This document shows, piece after piece, positions 60,719-64,000 of a stretch of DNA of 64,000 nucleotides. Under the pieces are notes generated by a model that did no database searches, was not told where the DNA came from, and saw only the letters and a program-made list of their open reading frames with translations. Source of the stretch: Combretum micranthum (lineage: Eukaryota > Streptophyta > Magnoliopsida > Myrtales > Combretaceae); contig JAMXBD010000169.1 of NCBI GenBank assembly GCA_024138025.1, positions 868,001 to 932,000 on the forward strand. The letters are read 5' to 3'. Made by a program: the position numbers and the translations under genes. The number at the start of each line of letters is the position of its first letter. The first letter of the stretch is position 1.

Positions 60719-63700
60719 TCACCGAGCTTTTTCAGACTGGCGTGGCCCTCTTCCCCCACCATTCTGGTAAGTTCCTCCGTTGTTTGCAGCACCACCTTGT
60801 CTTGAAAACTCAGACCTCTTCTCATAATCATTCTTCCCGTAGTTACGCCCCCCACCAAAGTTACCACGTCCTCTGAAGTTATCGTTGCGAAAGCCACCCC
60901 TACCTTGTGTTGGCTTGCGTTCACTTCCATCTGAAAGAGGGAACAAAAATTATCCTTATTATTCAACTGCCCATACTGGGAAAAAAAATGGGCCGTTAAT
61001 TTGATTGGAAGCTAATGAGTATCTAAAAGGTAAGGTAAAATAAATATCAATGCAGAGACTGAATCTTGGGGGGAATTACAATAAGATTAATCAGTGTTAA
61101 ATCATAGAAAGTCAAATGTCTGAACTGCTGTCCTTGGAATTTTTTACACTTGAAAAACACTGACAACAAGGCAAGGTAAGCAAACCCTAAACAAGCACAA
61201 AAGGAAAGTCAGATGCATTGAAAATGAGAACCAAATATATATACATGTCGAATAATGAAAGATTTGAAAAGTCTGGAAAATTGGGCCTATTTGTTTTATC
61301 ATTTCTAGACCATTCTGGTAACATTTCTCTCTCGTTTTCAAACCGATATTTGTCAAGAAATGGTACCAACAAAAAACCAACAGTTTTACTTATAAACTGA
61401 TCAAACAAAACCGATACCGATATGATACTGATATGACACAGATAAGTTACAGATACGACACAGATAAGTTACAGATACGACACAGATAAAAATATAATAA
61501 TCCATTTTACCCAAGAAAAAAAAATTCTAATAATCCAAACATAGTTGATCAACCTTAATCTCACACGGAGTACTTATTTCAGCAATAAAACTTGATATCT
61601 AATATTTAACTGTCTAAACAGCATATTATGAGATTTAGAATAATGAACTTGCCTCGTTTCTGTGGCTCAATGTGAGCTGTTCGGTTGCCGATTGGAATAG
61701 AAGCTTCCTGTAATCAAACATCAGAATGTCATAATAGAACATGAAAAGCATACTAAAATTGTTTTCTGCACTCATGGAGAGAGAAAATAACCAGCAAAAA
61801 GCATATCCTACTTAACATCGACCCTAAAAAAGTTCATAATGAAGGACAGCAATAACAAAACAAAGAGACCCTGAGCTCAACAAGGAATCAAAAAACAAGC
61901 AGAAATTCCTACATCTAACTTTCATGGGACCATCTCATACTATTAAGATAACAACAAAACCACATTGCCGTCTTCTAAACAGTATGAAATAGTCCCATGA
62001 CACCTACAGTAATATGCATTATCTCTTCAATTGAAGTATTCAATTTAAAACCTAAGTTAATGTGTTTTTGGGCCTAAGCAAAAGTGAAATATTACCAGGA
62101 ACTAAAGCAATCCATATTACTATTGATTATCATCATTACACAATGATGCTACTACTATTTGCTAATGCAAAAGTGAAATATTACCAAGAACTAAAAGCAA
62201 AACATATTACTATTGATTATCATCATTACACAATGATGCTACTACTATTTGCTAATGCAAAAGTGAAATATTACCAAGAACTAAAAGCAATTCATATTAC
62301 TATTGATTATCATTATTACACAATGATGCTACTACTATTGTGCGCAAACAGGTAGATGGAAACCAAAGATGAGCTTCATTCGAATTCAAACTGATATCTA
62401 TTACAGCCCCCTTTGTTCCATCAAAAAGACCCTATAGCAGCCCATATTGAAGTGTCAGAATCATCCTAGAAGATGTAGCTGCAAACCAAAACCAAATTTG
62501 GGACACACCCAGCAACGAGCTTAATATAGATCATAGTTGAAAAATCTGGAATAGCTCTAACTGGCATTTTAATATGGTAGGCATTAGGCGACACCAAGCA
62601 AGCAAAAAATTAGATCATTTCTGACAACAAAACGTTTTAAAAGTAAATGGGAAAACCAATTTCCATCATATTGGTCAAACAAAGAGGAGAATAATAAATA
62701 AAACAAGGAGGCATGTCAGATGAATGGGTTCATTCACTACATGTCCTTAGAACAATTCAGCATATAACTGAAATTGAAAGATAAAAAAAAGAGAGAGAGA
62801 CAGAGAGAGATTTTACTTTCATGAAGAAACAGCAAACAGAGGTATAAAACTAAAAATCATCAAAATATTAACATAAAGGCAGTGCAATAATTTAAAGAAA
62901 AAATTATTTATTTAAAAAAAAAAAAGGTGAACTAGATGGAGAATTAATCAAGCACCTGAAGAGCATCTGTCATAGAACTCTCAGCTTCAAATTCTACAAA
63001 TCCATAGCATGAACCCTATGGAAAGAGAGTATTCACAAAACTGATTATATTGATACATTGACAAAAGATCTACATATAGCTCAAATGTAAAACAAAGAAA
63101 ACCTCAACCAACCTTGCTGCTTCTAACTTGTATACCATTAGGTTTAATGGAGCCAAATCTTTTAAAAGCAGCTTCTAGTAGTGCTGGTGTTGCATCCATA
63201 GGCAAGTTGCCAACAAATACAGAATGGCGCTTAACTAAAACAGTCAACAAAAACTATGAGGATGACTTGGTGTTATTTCTAAGTATTACATACATGCAAA
63301 AATGTCAAGTATCACCTGCTTGGCTTTCATTTTTTTCAGCAGATATGTTGTCATTGGATGCTGACACTTCTGGTGCAGGAGATGCCCGTGGCGGTACCAC
63401 AGGTCTTACAGGTGTAGCCCTTACCTGAAATGGAGCTGAGTTTTGCTTTAAAGCACTCACCTGAAGCAGCGAAGTAATGCATTTAGACATGATAAACCTC
63501 ATTTTGGGAGGTAAAGAAGATGTTTCATTGCAAGTCTTGCTTGAAAAGCTCCTATTTACACTTACAATTGATGCAAATGATTTCTTAGGGGCATCTTCCT
63601 GAACATCAGGAGCAATGGAAATTGAAATAGAGGTATCTTTTTCTCCAGAATCTGCCAGTGGACCAGTAACACTTTCTTTCACTTTAATAGTAGTATCATC

Positions 63701-64000
63701 CACACTTTCTGTACTAGGTTGGACTTCCTCCTCAGTAAGATCTGACTCTTCCAAAGGAATTTCCTCCACAGCGACTTTGTTCATATCATCAGTTACCTCT
63801 GCATTTGAAAGCGTAAAAAGGTTGCACGTTAATGGCAATTTTGACAACGACGGCAAATAGATTGTTGGGGTCAGGGCAAGCAAATTAGAATAACAGAGGA
63901 AATATTCAATAGACAATTTGCCCTAACATACCAACTTCCAAAGTCAAAGGAGCTTCCAGAGCCTTGGGCTCATCGTCTTTCTTTTCCAAAGGCACAGACT
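60719..64000 (-). CDS. G3BP: G3BP-like NTF2/RRM stress-granule RNA-binding protein, 3' part
   Basis: Seven exons are inferred on the minus strand, joined in phase: 64000-63933 (partial), 63798-63566, 63460-63316, 63234-63113, 63015-62956, 61707-61653, 60930-60719. The first three encode an acidic/proline-rich linker with EDAPKKSFASI, a hallmark of plant G3BP-like proteins. Exons four and five encode an RRM: RNP2 VFVGNL and RNP1 SCYGFVEF, both with key aromatics. The last two carry EPQKRDG and an RGG tail (GRGGFRNDNFRGRGN). The N-terminal NTF2 domain would lie beyond the right edge. G3BP proteins dimerise through NTF2, bind RNA and nucleate cytoplasmic stress granules. Reading frame is open throughout, unlike everything else here. 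About 295 codons are visible. Confidence 0.93.
61435..61489. repeat. 22-bp minisatellite in last intron
   Basis: 2.5 copies of GACACAGATAAGTTACAGAT-AC, perfect, at 61435, 61457 and 61479. It is preceded by degenerate GATATGA / GATACCGAT units. Confidence 0.9.
61648..61657 (-). promoter_or_regulatory. GC-type splice donor of the last intron
   Basis: The exon ends ...AAACGAG and the intron starts GCAAGTTC (minus strand, boundary between 61653 and 61652). AG|GCAAGT is the standard context for GC-AG introns. The acceptor is CTTTCAG at 60931-60932. Only this donor keeps the frame open into the RGG exon. Confidence 0.85.
62080..62340. repeat. Three-copy 89-90-bp tandem repeat in intron
   Basis: Units start at 62080, 62169 and 62259. 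Copies two and three are nearly identical; copy one has one base fewer. Because the second period is 90 (a multiple of three), a 97-codon repetitive frame appears, but it lies in the intron between the RRM and RGG exons, on the opposite strand. Confidence 0.9.

Noticed and set aside
62062..62355. 97-codon repetitive ORF on the plus strand
   Set aside because: It arises because a tandem repeat has a period divisible by three. It lies in an intron of the opposite-strand gene.
62062..62360. CRISPR-like array
   Set aside because: Whole units repeat without unique spacers, in a plant gene intron.

Overview
This is a stretch of AT-rich nuclear DNA from a flowering plant. It has one genuine protein-coding gene at the extreme right. 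The left ~54 kb is a heavily nested graveyard of transposable elements. No tRNA, rRNA or CRISPR array was recognised. The plant assignment rests on the element families (Reina-like and Tekay/Del-like Ty3/gypsy chromoviruses, SIRE-like Copia, L1-type LINE, hAT-like DNA element), iMet-type primer-binding sites, and a G3BP-like NTF2/RRM-family gene with plant-style introns. The species cannot be named from the sequence.

Layout. (1) 1-743 and 9021-12327: ORF2 of a decayed L1-type LINE on the minus strand, split by a hAT-like element (744-9020) with an exact 8-bp target duplication. That element in turn received a plus-strand solo LTR (1507-8658), and inside it a minus-strand solo LTR of the same family (1620-5288). 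(2) 12328-15669: a minus-strand SIRE-like Copia LTR, polypurine tract and gag remnant. (3) 15670-22147: a plus-strand LTR fragment interrupted by a structurally complete Reina-like Ty3/gypsy element (15725-21418, exact TSD CAATG), inactivated by stops and frameshifts. (4) 22148-43206: one old minus-strand Tekay/Del-like gypsy element with 3.6-kb-class LTRs. It is stretched over 21 kb by later insertions of its own family's solo LTRs (24687-28764 and 36692-40360, the latter with exact TSD AATAC) and by an unidentified ~1.5-kb insert. (5) 43207-44397: unassigned sequence. (6) 44398-46385 and 46495-53965: two tandem copies of a block containing LINE ORF1 and a Copia gag-protease remnant. The second copy also carries a SIRE-like LTR that has absorbed a Copia-like solo LTR and, within that, another Tekay-like solo LTR. 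(7) 53966-60600: AT-rich intergenic DNA with microsatellites and one conserved-looking direct repeat. (8) 60719-64000: the 3' two-thirds of a G3BP-like stress-granule RNA-binding protein gene on the minus strand, running off the right edge.

How the parts relate. A single family of ~3.6-kb LTRs (starts TGTAAACCCC, ends GGGGCRTGACA) dominates the window in at least seven copies on both strands. Several nest head to head, producing multi-kilobase inverted repeats. The most striking large-scale signal is that the LINE / SIRE-LTR junction at 12328 recurs at 46560. This suggests that 12.3-46.4 kb and 46.5-54.0 kb descend from a tandem duplication whose left copy later swelled by about 28 kb. I found no evidence of a functional novel gene system. 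The notable points are structural (nesting, palindromes, homopolymer expansions in LTRs) and, in the gene, a GC-AG intron and intronic minisatellites.
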